Source: Hygrophila difformis
Lineage: Eukaryota > Streptophyta > Magnoliopsida > Lamiales > Acanthaceae
Assembly: GCA_030278955.1 (NCBI GenBank)
Contig: JAOANR010000006.1
Location: 55,084,915 to 55,148,914, forward strand
Length of the DNA stretch: 64,000 nt
Direction: 5' to 3'
Part shown: positions 22,848-33,644 of the stretch, piece by piece
Layout of the letters: every line of letters begins with the position of its first letter
Position numbering within the stretch: the first letter of the stretch is position 1
Translations under genes and position numbers: made by a program
Notes under the pieces: generated by a model
Told to the model about the DNA's origin: nothing
The model's database searches: none
Seen by the model: the letters and a program-made list of their open reading frames with translations, nothing else

Positions 22848-25458
22848 TGAAACTTTTGACGAGTTTGATGAACACGAGTAATTTTCTGAAATATCAGGTT
22901 TGGATTTATTAGATGAAAAGAGTTATGATGTAGGGAAGGGGTTTAAGGATATGTTATGATTCCCGCTTTTTATTACTCATGTGGGGTCTTTTAATTTCAA
23001 ATGGCGCTGTGGTCCTTCCCACCCTGAAACTTTTGACAAATATCACGGTGCAACCAGGATTGACCTTCAGTCTGTCACCCTGAAAGTCCCTGGTATCTGC
23101 ACCATGATGCTTCTCTTAATTTCATGTCAAGAAGATACCTGCCATGAAACTTTTGAACATCTTCCCACTGTATGAGTATTTTCCCAAAATGTTATGTTTT
23201 TACTTACTCGTGTCAAGAAACTGTGCTCCCGAAAGCGCACGGAGTCAAAAATTGCAGTAATTTATAGTAAGTACCGGATCGTTCACTGGAGGATGTGCGA
23301 TGGAAGCAGGGCCCACGTCGTTTACTAAGATTTTCCACTCGGTTACTCGATTAAAGTTTTGCAAGGGTTTCTAACAACTACTTGACATAATTTAACTCCA
23401 GATCATGAAAGCAGTAAAAATTATTCTACTAAGCATGGTAACTAATATCTAGGAAAGCAAGTAAATTTATACTAAGAAAGCGGTTAAAATTACGCTACAC
23501 TATCTAGAAAGCAGATTTAAATATGACAGAAGGGACAGGGAGGAAGTAATAAAGATTGGACAAGATTCAGATGGAGCACAATTAGACTTCCATTTTGTTA
23601 CACAAATCTTAGCTTGGGATAATCCTCCAGTTAGCTAACTCTCATGCTTTCTGCACCATGTTCCCTTTAACAGACAGGTACTTATGGTGAGAATTTACAT
23701 GCTCTTAAGACAACAATATCTAAGATACCACAAACTTATAACTCCCTTCACAGGCCTTGTGAAATTACATTATTCATCTGTGGTGGATAAGCAACACCTA
23801 ACATATCATTAGTTGACATGCCAAGTACTCCTATCATTCCCCCATGTCACACCCAAAGTTTCAAATCAAGCCCCAAACCATTCCATAACTCTCAAACCTT
23901 TTAACAGATGGACAGCCCCTAATTCTTCCAAGTGACCTCTATGAAAGCATTTAAAGGAAAGCAGTAAAGAAAGATGTAAAGAAAGCATTTAAATCTATCA
24001 CTCGGAAGCATTAAAAACGTCTCTTTCCGTTAGTATAAAAGAGCCCCTGGTCTTGGTGACCAGATGCAGATCAAGAACCCCCGAGATATCAATAAGCCAC
24101 AGAGCTTACAACATCTGGGTAGCTATGAGATACAAACTAAATGAAACAGATCCATAAATGAACCTATTCCGGATGTACTCACTCAAGACTCAATTTTAGA
24201 CTTTGGCAGAAGAAGATAGTAGTCGAAGGAATACTCGACCTTACCTTAGAAATTCACCAAGGCCTATATGTTGTTCCCCTAGTATTATTTATCACATCTC
24301 ATCTACACCCAAGTGGATATTGACTTAATGCGATATCTAATATCAGATTTCCAACACACAGCAATTTTGAGAAGCAAATGAATATTTGAAAATCATTCCC
24401 TAGACAGGTACTAAACTCTCAATTAAAACACAGATCCTTTCAGTCTAGGTGAGACCTAATCGCTGACTCTGCTTCTAAGCTCTCAAAATCAACCCCCAGT
24501 GGAAGATGAATTAGTCATAACTATTGAATTTATCCCTTACTCAGATCCGGATTTTATAAAGGAATTTTTATTGGAAATTTATTATGCAGCATCAGATTTA
24601 AATCAAGACTTCTGTGTCCAAGGGGAAGGGTCCCCAAAATAATGTTATGACTAGAACATCAACATAATAATATCATGCATACAAGTATATGAAAGAGAAA
24701 ATAAAATACCCCAAAATATATGGTAGGGTTAGACAGAATGCGATACACAAAGGTGAATTAGCCTGAGATGAGAAGAAATTGGCTAAATAGGGTGCCAGAG
24801 ATAGTTGGGGTTTTCCGGACTGCAAACACCTGCTGTCCGGTTCCCAATTATCCCAGATGACTGATTTTAGACAGAAAGAATTCCAAAAGACGGTGACCGC
24901 CGTCATTTAGTTTTCTTTTGTCTGTGAGTGGAAGAAAAAAAAACCCACATATTTCTTGCTGTAACATTTCTCAAATGATGTTGGTCGACATCATTTGATA
25001 GTATTGCAACTTGAATTCAGGTTGAGAAATTAAGATAAAGAAAATTAAAACTGTATTTGATTAGGAATTGGCTGAGTGACTAATCGAAACTCTTAGTGAA
25101 AGAACGCTCGCCGAAGCTTCCACCAACCACTAACCAGATCATGCAAAATAACAGATAATGATTGACACACAGAAGACGGGTTAATCGATATCCCTGTGAA
25201 GGGACCTTTCACCAACATTAATCTGTTGTGTTTCTCATTATCCGTTCATACACACAATGAAAGAGAAAAAACATAAAGGTAAGAAAATATTTTTGGTATT
25301 GTGTGGGTGTTAAGCACACAATAAGTGGACACTAATGGTCTGAAATGTGTAATGGATAGAAATCAGATGAATTGGCCCCAGGCCCAATACATCCATGCAA
25401 CTTACACAAATCATGGAAGAAAAATATTTTTGGAGTTTTCAAAATAAAAGGATAGTTC

Positions 25459-25919
25459 AATTCGAATTATTGGGGTAATTCGAAATGAGAATGCATGAAG
25501 GATGAAGTATTACTTTACCTAATTGATCATTGCCAGAATTTGGAACATCATCTAATTCGAATTATTGACCAATTCGAATTAATTCGAATTGGACAACTCG
25601 AATTGGCGAAGTCCTTTTCTTGCTCAAATTGACTAAGGCATTTACCTCAAGAGGAAGGTGAATTCGAATTGTTCAGCAATTCGAATTAATTCGAATTGCA
25701 CAATTCGAATTGGTTAGAAATGAAGGAATAAACCAAGGCATGAATGGGTGGTATGCAATACAATGTGGTTTTTCATGCCAATTCGAATTGTGTGAACCAA
25801 TTCGAATTAATTCGAATTAGAGAATTCGAATTGGTTGGAAACCTCATGAAGAAATTTTGGTTGTGCAATTCGAATTTCTTAGGCAATTCGAGATAATTCG
25901 AATTGCCTCAATTCGAATT
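25459..25919. repeat. R/U5 array of AATTCGAATT palindromes (5' LTR)
   Basis: This is the copy of the 9719-10180 array in the 5' LTR; spacing and module order are unchanged. Confidence 0.9.
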
Positions 25920-26787
25920 ACACATTTTCGAACAATAACAATTTTTGTTCTCACAAGTATGGGTTAGGTGTACACTGTGCGGTTAATGATGGGTTAGATT
26001 TACCAAATCCCTCATCTCACATCAATGTCACTTCACAGCCACCCTAGTGAGGTTTTCAACAGATAAACAAACACATGTCCAGTGGGTATTGGCAAGATTT
26101 AAACCCTATTTCTACAAACAAAGGATTCAAAGGTCCAAGAACCTAAAACATCTAGTTATCTAAGAACTACATGAATAAACTAAGAACACTCAAGTTATCT
26201 AAGGCAGCATAAAATAAAATCAAGGCAGGAAAAATAAGGCATAAAGATAAACTCTAACAAACCCTAAAAACATCTAAAACCTAAGAACACTTATTTGAAG
26301 CTCTAAGGCACAAAATCAAACCAAAAACCCACCAAACATGCATTTATTAAGTTTGAATGTCAACTAGGACATAATAAATGTAACCTAGTTGAAACAAACA
26401 AGCACTCTAAGCATTTATTTCTAAAGAAAGCATTAAAGAGTGCCAAAACACATGAATAACACCATTTCTGGAAATTTTTCTTGTATTGACACTTTGAAAG
26501 CAAAATAAAGAACCCAAAACCATCATTAGCTTGAAGGTAGGGTTTATTCTAACTAGAAAGCATGTAAAAATTCTGGAAATGGCTACTCTAAGGGTTACAC
26601 AAACTGCTTCTACACTAAACTAAGATCAAAGCATGTAAAAACTACACTACTTGCAAGAAAAATAAACTAAACTAAACTAAACTACCTACCTAACCCTTAA
26701 GGGGTGTGGAACCTCCTGCTGTTCTTTTTGTCCCCAGCTGCTTTTTGGTAAAATTCTTGATCTCTCTGCTCTGTTGTGGAAGGTCTG

Positions 26788-26796
26788 CTTTTATAG
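26788..26796 (-). promoter_or_regulatory. LTR TATA box (5' LTR), gag-pol promoter
   Basis: CTATAAAAG on the minus strand in the 5' LTR, in the same context as at 11049-11057. It is the likely promoter for the full-length minus-strand RNA that starts gag at 22700. Confidence 0.65.
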
Positions 26797-26869
26797 ACAA
26801 ATTTCGAAACCCTAGGCCCACCAATGTTGTGCTCATGCTCCACAGTTTTTGATGAATTTTTGAGTGAAG

Positions 26870-27283
26870 TTCGAATTATCTCATCCAATTCGAATTAATT
26901 CAAATTGTGAGATCTCTTCCTTGAGCTGGAAATGTGGCCTTCATTTGTCAATTCGAATTGTTGTGAAGAATTCGAATTGGTCTTTTCTCGAATTGGATGA
27001 GGGTTTCTTGGCTTCTTCGCATCTGTTGGCAATTCGAATTGTTTGTGCCAATTCGAATTAATTCGAATTGGACAATTCGAATTGCATCTTCTTCTTGCCT
27101 TTGGGTTTCTTCTCTTCATTCCCTAATTCGAATTATTCAAGCCAATTCGAATTAACTCGAATTGGCCATAGTAATTCGAATTAGCTCTTCTGCATCCCTT
27201 CCGAACACTTAACCACTTCTTGTTCTCTTCAGCAATTCGAATTGCGTGCAATTCGAATTAATTCGAATTGCACAATTCGAATT
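26870..27283. repeat. U3 array of AATTCGAATT palindromes (5' LTR)
   Basis: This is the copy of the 11131-11544 array in the promoter LTR, with one unit mutated to AATTCAAATT near 26887. Confidence 0.9.
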
Positions 27284-27615
27284 GTGCTTCAACTCTTGAC
27301 CAAATTTCAGTTGTGGGATTTTTATCTTTTTCCCATCTTTTTTGATTTTTTATGGGCTCTTTTATTCTTTTGCCCATATTTCTTCCTTTTTCTTTTCTTT
27401 TTCCTTTTTTCATGTTTTTGGATTTTTCTATCACAAATACAATTAAAAATTGCATTTTTTGTGTCTTTTTATTACCGGCTCAATGTTTTTACAAACTAGC
27501 ATTAATCTGTCAAATTCAACTGCTTTCTTATTAAAATAAGATGGAAACACGATCAAAATGTCCGTCTCAGACACGGAAATGGATTGGAAATAATGGACAA
27601 TTTTTGCCATTATCA

Positions 27616-27620
27616 AGCCT
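27616..27620. repeat. Target-site duplication AGCCT, right
   Basis: This is the second copy of the 5-bp duplication at 7103-7107, between the end of the 5' LTR and the LINE reverse-transcriptase coding sequence. Confidence 0.95.
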
Positions 27621-30350
27621 TCCAAACTTTTGTCCCACAATAACCATATCCCTACCATATTTATTTCTCATCAATTGAACCCACAACTTATCCGGGGACA
27701 TAACAAAATTCCACACTTGCCTCCCTAGTAATGCAATATTCATCTCCCCTGTTTGCCTCAGTCCCAGTCCCCCATAGCGTCGCGGTTTTGCCACATTGTC
27801 CCATTTAACTAAATGTAACCCACAATCCGTAGCTCCTTTCCATATCCACTTACGCAACAACTTGTCAATGGCCGAACTCACTGCTACAAGGAGCAGGTGT
27901 AATTGCATAACATACACCGGCACTGATGCCAACACCGAGCGAGCTTTGGTAATGCGTCCAGCTTTATTAAGCAAGAATGCCGACCAGCCACTGAGCTTGG
28001 CTTCAAGCTTTCGAAGCAACTCATCAAAATGTCCCGCATGCAGCCGCCCGTGCACAATTGGGAATCCCAAGTACTTCTCAAACTCTCAGTGACATCAATG
28101 TTTAGGTGTTGCCGCAGCCATCCTTCCTCAATATTCGTCACACCAGGCGAGCAAAATGCTGCGGATTTCGCCGCATTCACATTCAAACCTGACTTCGTCC
28201 TAAATCTCTTAAGAGTGTCCGCCATACAATGGATACTAGCCTCGTCCAAGGTCGAACAAAAGATAAGATCATCCGCAAACATCATATGTGACACGCCTAC
28301 CCCTCTCGGCTTCAACAGCAGCGGCTCCCAAGAGCCTTTCGACACTTCCTCCAAAATCAACCTTGTAAATTTCTCCATAACTATAACAAACAGGTAGGCC
28401 GACAACGGATCACCTTGGCGCACACCTCTACTAGCCGTAATCCTCGGAAGAGGCGAACCATTAAACAAAATAGAGAAATTTGAACTGCGGACACAAGCCA
28501 TAATAACTTGAATAACCCTGACTGGCACATCCATCTCCCACAGTCATATCTCAATAAAATCCCATCTCACCGTATCATAGGGCTTAGCCAAATCAATCTT
28601 CACCGCCACTCCTTTAACAGACGAGCGAGCATGCTCAAGCGTAGAAATAATTTCATGTAATAGAATGCCATTATCAGCAGTACCTCGTCCTGGAAGAAAA
28701 GCCGACTGATATGGACTAATAACTCTCTGCAGAATAGGTCGCAACCTATTAACTAGCACCTTAGTAATAAACTTGAACGATATATTACATAATGTAAGAG
28801 GATGAAATTGTGTAATAGACCTCGGAATATCAACCTTCGGGAGAAGATACAAATAGGCAGCCGAAATATCACTTGGCAACACACCTGACTCCATAACCAA
28901 TCTAACCATCCGGAAGATAGCATCACCAATAAGCTCCCAATTGTCCTTATAGAAGGCCGTGGGAAACCTATCCGGCCCCGGCGCCGCATACGACCTCATC
29001 TGAGAGAAAGCCAATGCTACCTCCTGCATGGCCACCTCCTGCTCCAACGCCAACTTTTCCCCGATGAGATAGCAGGTAGTGGTGGGATCTCTTCTCCAAA
29101 AGGCTCATCATTCTAAGCTGCAAACATACTACTAAAATGCTCCATGACATGTGTATGGAGAACAGCCGACTGCTGCTCCCATGTACCATCACCTAATTCC
29201 AAACCGAATATATGATTCCTTTCCCGATGGACCTTGGTTTTGGCGTGGAAATATTTAGAATTACGGTCCCCAAGTCGGACCCATTTGTCACGGGACTTCT
29301 GAAACCACAACATCTGCTCTTGAATTAAAGTCGCCTCCAATTCATGCTTCAACTCATGTAGAAGCTGGCTCATCCAAGCCGAATATGCATTGACCATTCG
29401 CTTTTCCAGGCCCGCAATCCGTCTCCTGATCCTCCTTTTCTGATCTCTTATATTTCCAAATACAGTCGCATTAAATTCAAGAGATTTCTCCTGAACCTTG
29501 TCTAACAACCCCGGCACAGAGTCCACCCTATCTCTAACTGCCGCCTCCACCACCTGCTTGTACTCTGCATGATTTTGCCACGCTGCTTCCCACCTAAACG
29601 GCCCTTGGGGACGAACCATCTCCTGTCCACACATGATTTGAAGCGGACAATGATCCGAACCCAACCGTGGAAAATGATTCACACATCCTTCCTCAAAGAT
29701 ATTAAGCCAACCAAAATTAATAACACATCGCTCCAATCTCTTAAATATACGTCTACCCTCACCCACACTTTGTGTCCAGGTAAAAGGACTCCCAACAATC
29801 GGCGCCGTAAACACTCCACAACTATCAAGCGCCAACCTGAACTCCATAGCTCGGTCAGCCAAATACACCCACCATCCACTTCGTGCTCCGCTAGAATCTC
29901 ATTCCAGTCTCCAACAATCACCCAGGATACTTGAATGTGACTTGCCACATCACATAAATCGTCCCAATATGCTTTCCGTCGCTGATAATTAGGGTTGGCA
30001 TAAATAGTAGTCAATATCCACGAAACACTTCCGTGACGAAGCTCCAAGGAAATAATTCGATAGCACACATCCCATACACTCCACTGACATGGAATAGCAA
30101 GGGCTGTTAAGATCCACACCCTGCCTCCCAGTCCTACAGGCTCCTAAATAAAAGACTTAGCATACCCTAATCTCAGAAAGAAACTCTGAACACGATCAAA
30201 TTTGCCTTTAGATTCCATCAGACAAAGAATATCCGGCCGCTTGTCACGCACCAGTTCACTAACCCACCTTTGAGCCGTGCGACTCATGACCCCACAAATA
30301 TTCCAAGAAATATTGGAAATTTTTTTAAACATCATAAATAATGGGAGTAC
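27621..30350 (-). pseudogene. LINE ORF2, 5' portion: endonuclease and reverse transcriptase
   Basis: Starting near MMFKKISNISWNICG at about 30341, this encodes the APE-type endonuclease (SWNICG, MESKG, then VSWVIVGDWNEIL at 29900-29945 and RLGSDHCPL near 29650). The L1-type reverse transcriptase follows (SYAAPGPDRFPTAFYK, PYQSAFLPGRGTADN, RQGDPLSAYLFVIVME and the catalytic MMFADDLIF near 28270-28300). The maturation region with LLNKAGRITKARSVLASVP ends at the Athila insertion, and the remainder is at 5723-7107. Defects include a stop near 30146, a shift near 29870, stops near 28540 and a shift near 28070. It is inactive but retains long stretches. Confidence 0.9.
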
Positions 30351-30469
30351 GCTGCACGCAGCAACCGCCCTAACTAGACTAATAACTAGCATCCGCTGCA
30401 TCAACCCAACTCTCTGACTCTTTAGTCTCCTCATCTGTATCCATCTGATTATCTTCCTCATAAGCTTTA

Positions 30470-31746
30470 TCAGCAATCAATAGAAGACCCCCCGCTGTAC
30501 ATGTGGCCATGAAGGATCCTTATTGTCCGATCCACTATCGCTTGGTCCTCCAGCCGAGCCCTTTTAGCATCCATATGATTACCTTGCCTCCCATTCCGAT
30601 GACCTTCCCCAAACCGCCGCATAGCTACCGGAACCGGAACCAATGGCAACACCGATGTAACCTCCACCTCCTCAGCAAAAAAAAAATTCTCCCCCTCCAC
30701 ATCCTCAGCCACCAGGACCTTGCTCTCTCGACCGCCCTTAACGCCAGCCCCCCCTTCCGCAACATTGTCTTTATTCTCAGGGGCGTTCCCCACCCAACCC
30801 TTACGACCATTACTATTACGACGCTTGACTACTGTTGTCTAATCACCATAAACGTCATCTGTCTCTCCACGCCCACCCACCACCCTTGAGTGGCCCTCCA
30901 CCATAATCTCATCACTCCCCTGGTTACCAGATTCATCCACCACCTCCTTCCCACGACGTTGTCCTCGATCCTCCACCCCTGTCACCTTCTCTTCTGCCAC
31001 TTCCGCCTCATGACCGTCCTGCGCCACTCACTACTCTGGTTCTGTACTAACCATCACCTTGTCCGGGCATCCAATCTCCAAATGGCCATATTTTCCGCAA
31101 GTTTTACATATAAGATGCAACCCTTCGTAAGATATCGGAATCCATGAATTATTAACAAGCAACTTCCCTACTGCAGGTTTCTCTAGATCAAGCACAACAC
31201 ATACCCTTGCAAATCTCCCCTTCGATGTAGTTCGAGTACACAGGTCGAACTTAACCACATCACCAATACCCGATGCCAACGCCCACAGAATATCAGTATT
31301 ATAATGATGAAGCTTCAAACCATTCAATCTCGCCAGACCATTGTTTTATTGACCTTCGTCACAGCCGGATCAAAATCCCTCGTCCAAGGCATGATCCCCA
31401 AATAGTGATCAAATACCATCCAGGGCCCTGCGTTAACCATTTTTTGCCGATCCGCCATCGATTCAAACTGCATCGCAAAACAACCATATCTTACGTCAAT
31501 CAATTCCATAGTCCCTTTCGGCTTCCATGCACCCACCAGAAGGTCCTTAAGGGCCAAATACCCCACATACCTGCTGAGCACCTTCATTACCAATGCCGAT
31601 TCCCACGCCCTACTTGCCTCCAATTCGATACTCTCATCAATCACAAAACATGGCACCGCCAGATTACCATCAACGAACGACTTAGTGATAAGTCTTTCCG
31701 CAATGAAAAGAACCAGGGGAGGCGACGCCACCGCATTGCCTGCCAA
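30470..31746 (-). pseudogene. LINE ORF1 (DUF4283-like, zinc knuckle)
   Basis: The N-terminal half (31324-31746) has the nucleic-acid-binding DUF4283-like domain seen in plant LINE ORF1 (VMKVLSRYVGYLALKDLL, WKPKGTMELIDV, GPWMVFDHYLGI). After a frameshift at 31325 the chain continues (31031-31327) to a CCHC knuckle, CKTCGKYGHLEIGC. Two in-frame stops at 31025-31030 follow, then a charged low-complexity tail down to 30470. It lies directly upstream of the endonuclease ORF, as expected for a two-ORF L1. Confidence 0.85.
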
Positions 31747-31839
31747 GATGTCGCGAAAAGTTCGAGTCTTTGGCGTTGAAGTCTACGACCCCGGAGGGTT
31801 TCCTTCCGTGTCTCCAGAGCAAACCCTAGCCATTCATGT

Positions 31840-31848
31840 ATAAAACTT
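31840..31848. repeat. Right target-site duplication of the split LINE
   Basis: ATAAAACTT matches 5714-5722 and abuts the LINE 5' end (minus strand, GGCTAGGGTTTGC nearby). The LINE without the nested element is therefore about 5.6 kb. Confidence 0.55.
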
Positions 31849-32493
31849 TGAAAGTATGTCATTTCCAAAAACTAACAATTTTCATGAATTTAATTTATTT
31901 TGGCATCTAATTTTTCATCTATTCGTGTTTTTTTTCCCTAAACCTTTAACATTGTCATTGTCATTTTTATTTTTGTTTTTGTTTTTCAAGTGTGTTCAAT
32001 TTTTTTGGTAGGTAGAACTAGGAATGCCGCGGCTGTATAATAATCCATATTTTTGTTTTTGCACAACAATAGTCAAAGCTTTTTTCCAATTGATTGACAA
32101 GTCGGGCGCAAATCTCACATCCAATGCCTTATGAAGTTTTCCCTAGGGGAAATAACATGATCATTCGAATATTTATCTTACAATAAAATCTCAACAAAGT
32201 CATAACAATAATCATTCTAGAGGAAGTATTCTATATTGTGTCAGTCTTGAGGACTTATATATGCTATTTAATTCTTCTCCCTAACAGCTTTAGCTTTTAG
32301 GAAACTTGGTTCAGTATTTGTGTGCTTTGTTTCTCACATTGCGCGTGAGGGGGTGTGTGGAAGATTTATATATGCTATTGAATTCTCCTCCCTATACAAA
32401 TATGTAATGCATAAGATTTATTTTGTATTATACATCATATCATCACAAAAACTAAAACTAATTGTAAAAAACTAAAAATACATCATCACATTT
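31849..32493. other. Gene-free AT-rich segment with a possible copia LTR remnant
   Basis: No ORF is credible. Two related copies of a ~35-base block, GACTTATATATGCTATTTAA at about 32251 and GATTTATATATGCTATTGAA at about 32364, surround AGCTTTAGCTTTTAGG and GCGCGTGAGGGGGTG. This order resembles the LTR ends of some plant Ty1/copia elements, with the G-run acting as PPT. It is too short and diverged to be sure. Confidence 0.25.
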
Positions 32494-32502
32494 AACATAA
32501 GC

Positions 32503-33119
32503 ATTGGATGGGGGTTCGTGCTTCATGTCGATGACAGCTCTCTTGGCAATATGGTTCGATAGGATTCGGAGGTGTGCTTCGTGATGGCTCGGGTAGGTGG
32601 CTGGATAGTTTTTCTGGATATGTGGGTGTCTCCTCCATTCTTGTGGTGGAGCTATTTGGTATTCTCAAGGTCATGCAGGGACTTCTACCTTTTGGAATTT
32701 CTTATGCCTGTTGCTTTTCAGATTCTCTTGAGGCCATTAAGCTGATCATTCGTAAGGTGCCTCAGCCAGGTCATCGTCTTTATTCACTTCTCCGTCATAT
32801 TGACGATATATTGTCATCTTGACCTGGCTACCATTGGAACCACATTTTGAGGGAAGTCAATGCCGTTACGGATTCATTGGCCAAGCTTGGAGTGCGTTCG
32901 GATGAATTTTTCACTACTTGGGTTTTCCACCTGACTATAGCCGCTCCCACCTTGCGGCAGATATGATGGGAACTTGGTTCCCCGTGTCTGATCTTTATTA
33001 TTCTATTTTCTGTTTTTCCTTTCTGCTTGTTTCTCCCCCCATACCCCCCTCTTTTTGTAGATTTTTGTAGCTTTCTTCTTTGCCGATGATTTTTTCATCT
33101 CCGTTACCCCTCAAAAAAA
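32503..33119 (+). mobile_element. 5'-truncated LINE, RNase H end only
   Basis: The plus strand encodes the last part of an L1-type ORF2: VLRDGSGRWLDSFSG, SDSLEAIKLIIRKV and, after a stop, ILREVNAVTDSLAK plus FFTTWVF. It ends in a short poly-A at 33113-33120. AACATAAGC flanks it at 32494-32502 and 33120-33128 as a target duplication. It is a dead-on-arrival insertion in the opposite orientation to the two larger LINEs. Confidence 0.8.
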
Positions 33120-33233
33120 AACATAAGCTTAATATTAATTCAACACCTAAATGACCACTCAAAAAACAAACTGACATACTATTATAAGCAACAATTGAGG
33201 AAATGAATACTTCAACTCACAGTTTGTGTATGT

Positions 33234-33360
33234 CACTACGAGAATTTTTCGTTTTAGTTACAGACAATTTTTGATAAATTTTGGTCATTAAAGAGCTTAG
33301 CGACCGAAATTTTTAGTTGCCACAGTTTTAACTATAAAATTCATAATTTTACTAGTAGTG
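33234..33360. mobile_element. CACTA-type MITE, 127 bp
   Basis: It starts CACTACGAGAATTTT and ends ACTAGTAGTG, so the ends are CACTAC inverted repeats. TGT on both sides (33231-33233, 33361-33363) is the 3-bp duplication expected for CMC/EnSpm elements. There is no coding capacity. Confidence 0.75.
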
Positions 33361-33524
33361 TGTATTATTAACGACATACTTCTCCCGTATAGCAATCACC
33401 TACCTAAGCCAAAATCGTGACGTATAAACCATACATATATGGGCATGTCGGATACTGGAATTGTGGTCCTAGCTGCAACTTGCATTTATGATTTCATGAC
33501 AAAATTGAAACCTCCTAATGGCAA

Positions 33525-33539
33525 TACAGTGGCTCCAAT
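33525..33539. repeat. Target-site duplication of second LINE, left
   Basis: TACAGTGGCTCCAAT is followed by the poly-T that is the LINE poly-A tail on the minus strand. The same 15 bases lie at 38890-38904. Confidence 0.9.
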
Positions 33540-33644
33540 CTTTTTTTTTTTTTGGGTGAAGGGGATGTCCGAAGACGTCGGCTAAAGAGAAAAGAAAAAA
33601 CTACATCACGGGGACAAAGAAAGGAGGGACGGAAAAATTTAAAA

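Larger units (their letters stand above)
7108..27615 (-). mobile_element. Athila-lineage Ty3/gypsy retrotransposon carrying an F-box gene, 20,508 bp
   Basis: This is a complete minus-strand element: 5' LTR 22848-27615, tRNA-Asp PBS 22830-22847, gag-pol 22700-16706, a 4.8-kb region holding an F-box gene, PPT 11879-11892 and 3' LTR 7108-11878, flanked by AGCCT. Athila assignment rests on the tRNA-Asp primer site, the gag-pol style (Q/N-rich linker, FMDDFSVYG RT box, single RNase H) and the long region after pol. By eye the LTRs differ by about 45 substitutions plus a few short indels over 4.77 kb (~0.9 %), mostly transitions, so insertion was recent. It is larger than typical Athila elements because of very long LTRs and the captured gene. 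One stop and one frameshift in gag-pol suggest it is not autonomous now. Confidence 0.95.
22848..27615 (-). repeat. 5' LTR of the Athila element
   Basis: The 4,768-bp copy is colinear with 7108-11878 and ~99 % identical by eye. It contains the same U3 array (26870-27283), TATA box (26788-26796), R/U5 array (25459-25919) and hairpin (about 24971-24998). As the 5' LTR it would supply the promoter for gag-pol on the minus strand. The differences from the 3' LTR are scattered and dominated by C/T and G/A changes, as expected after methylation of a silent element. Confidence 0.95.

Noticed and set aside
33400..33540. Plus-strand frame reading DTGIVVLAATCIYDFMTKLK
   Set aside because: About 35 codons with no recognisable family and no splice context; too short to call.
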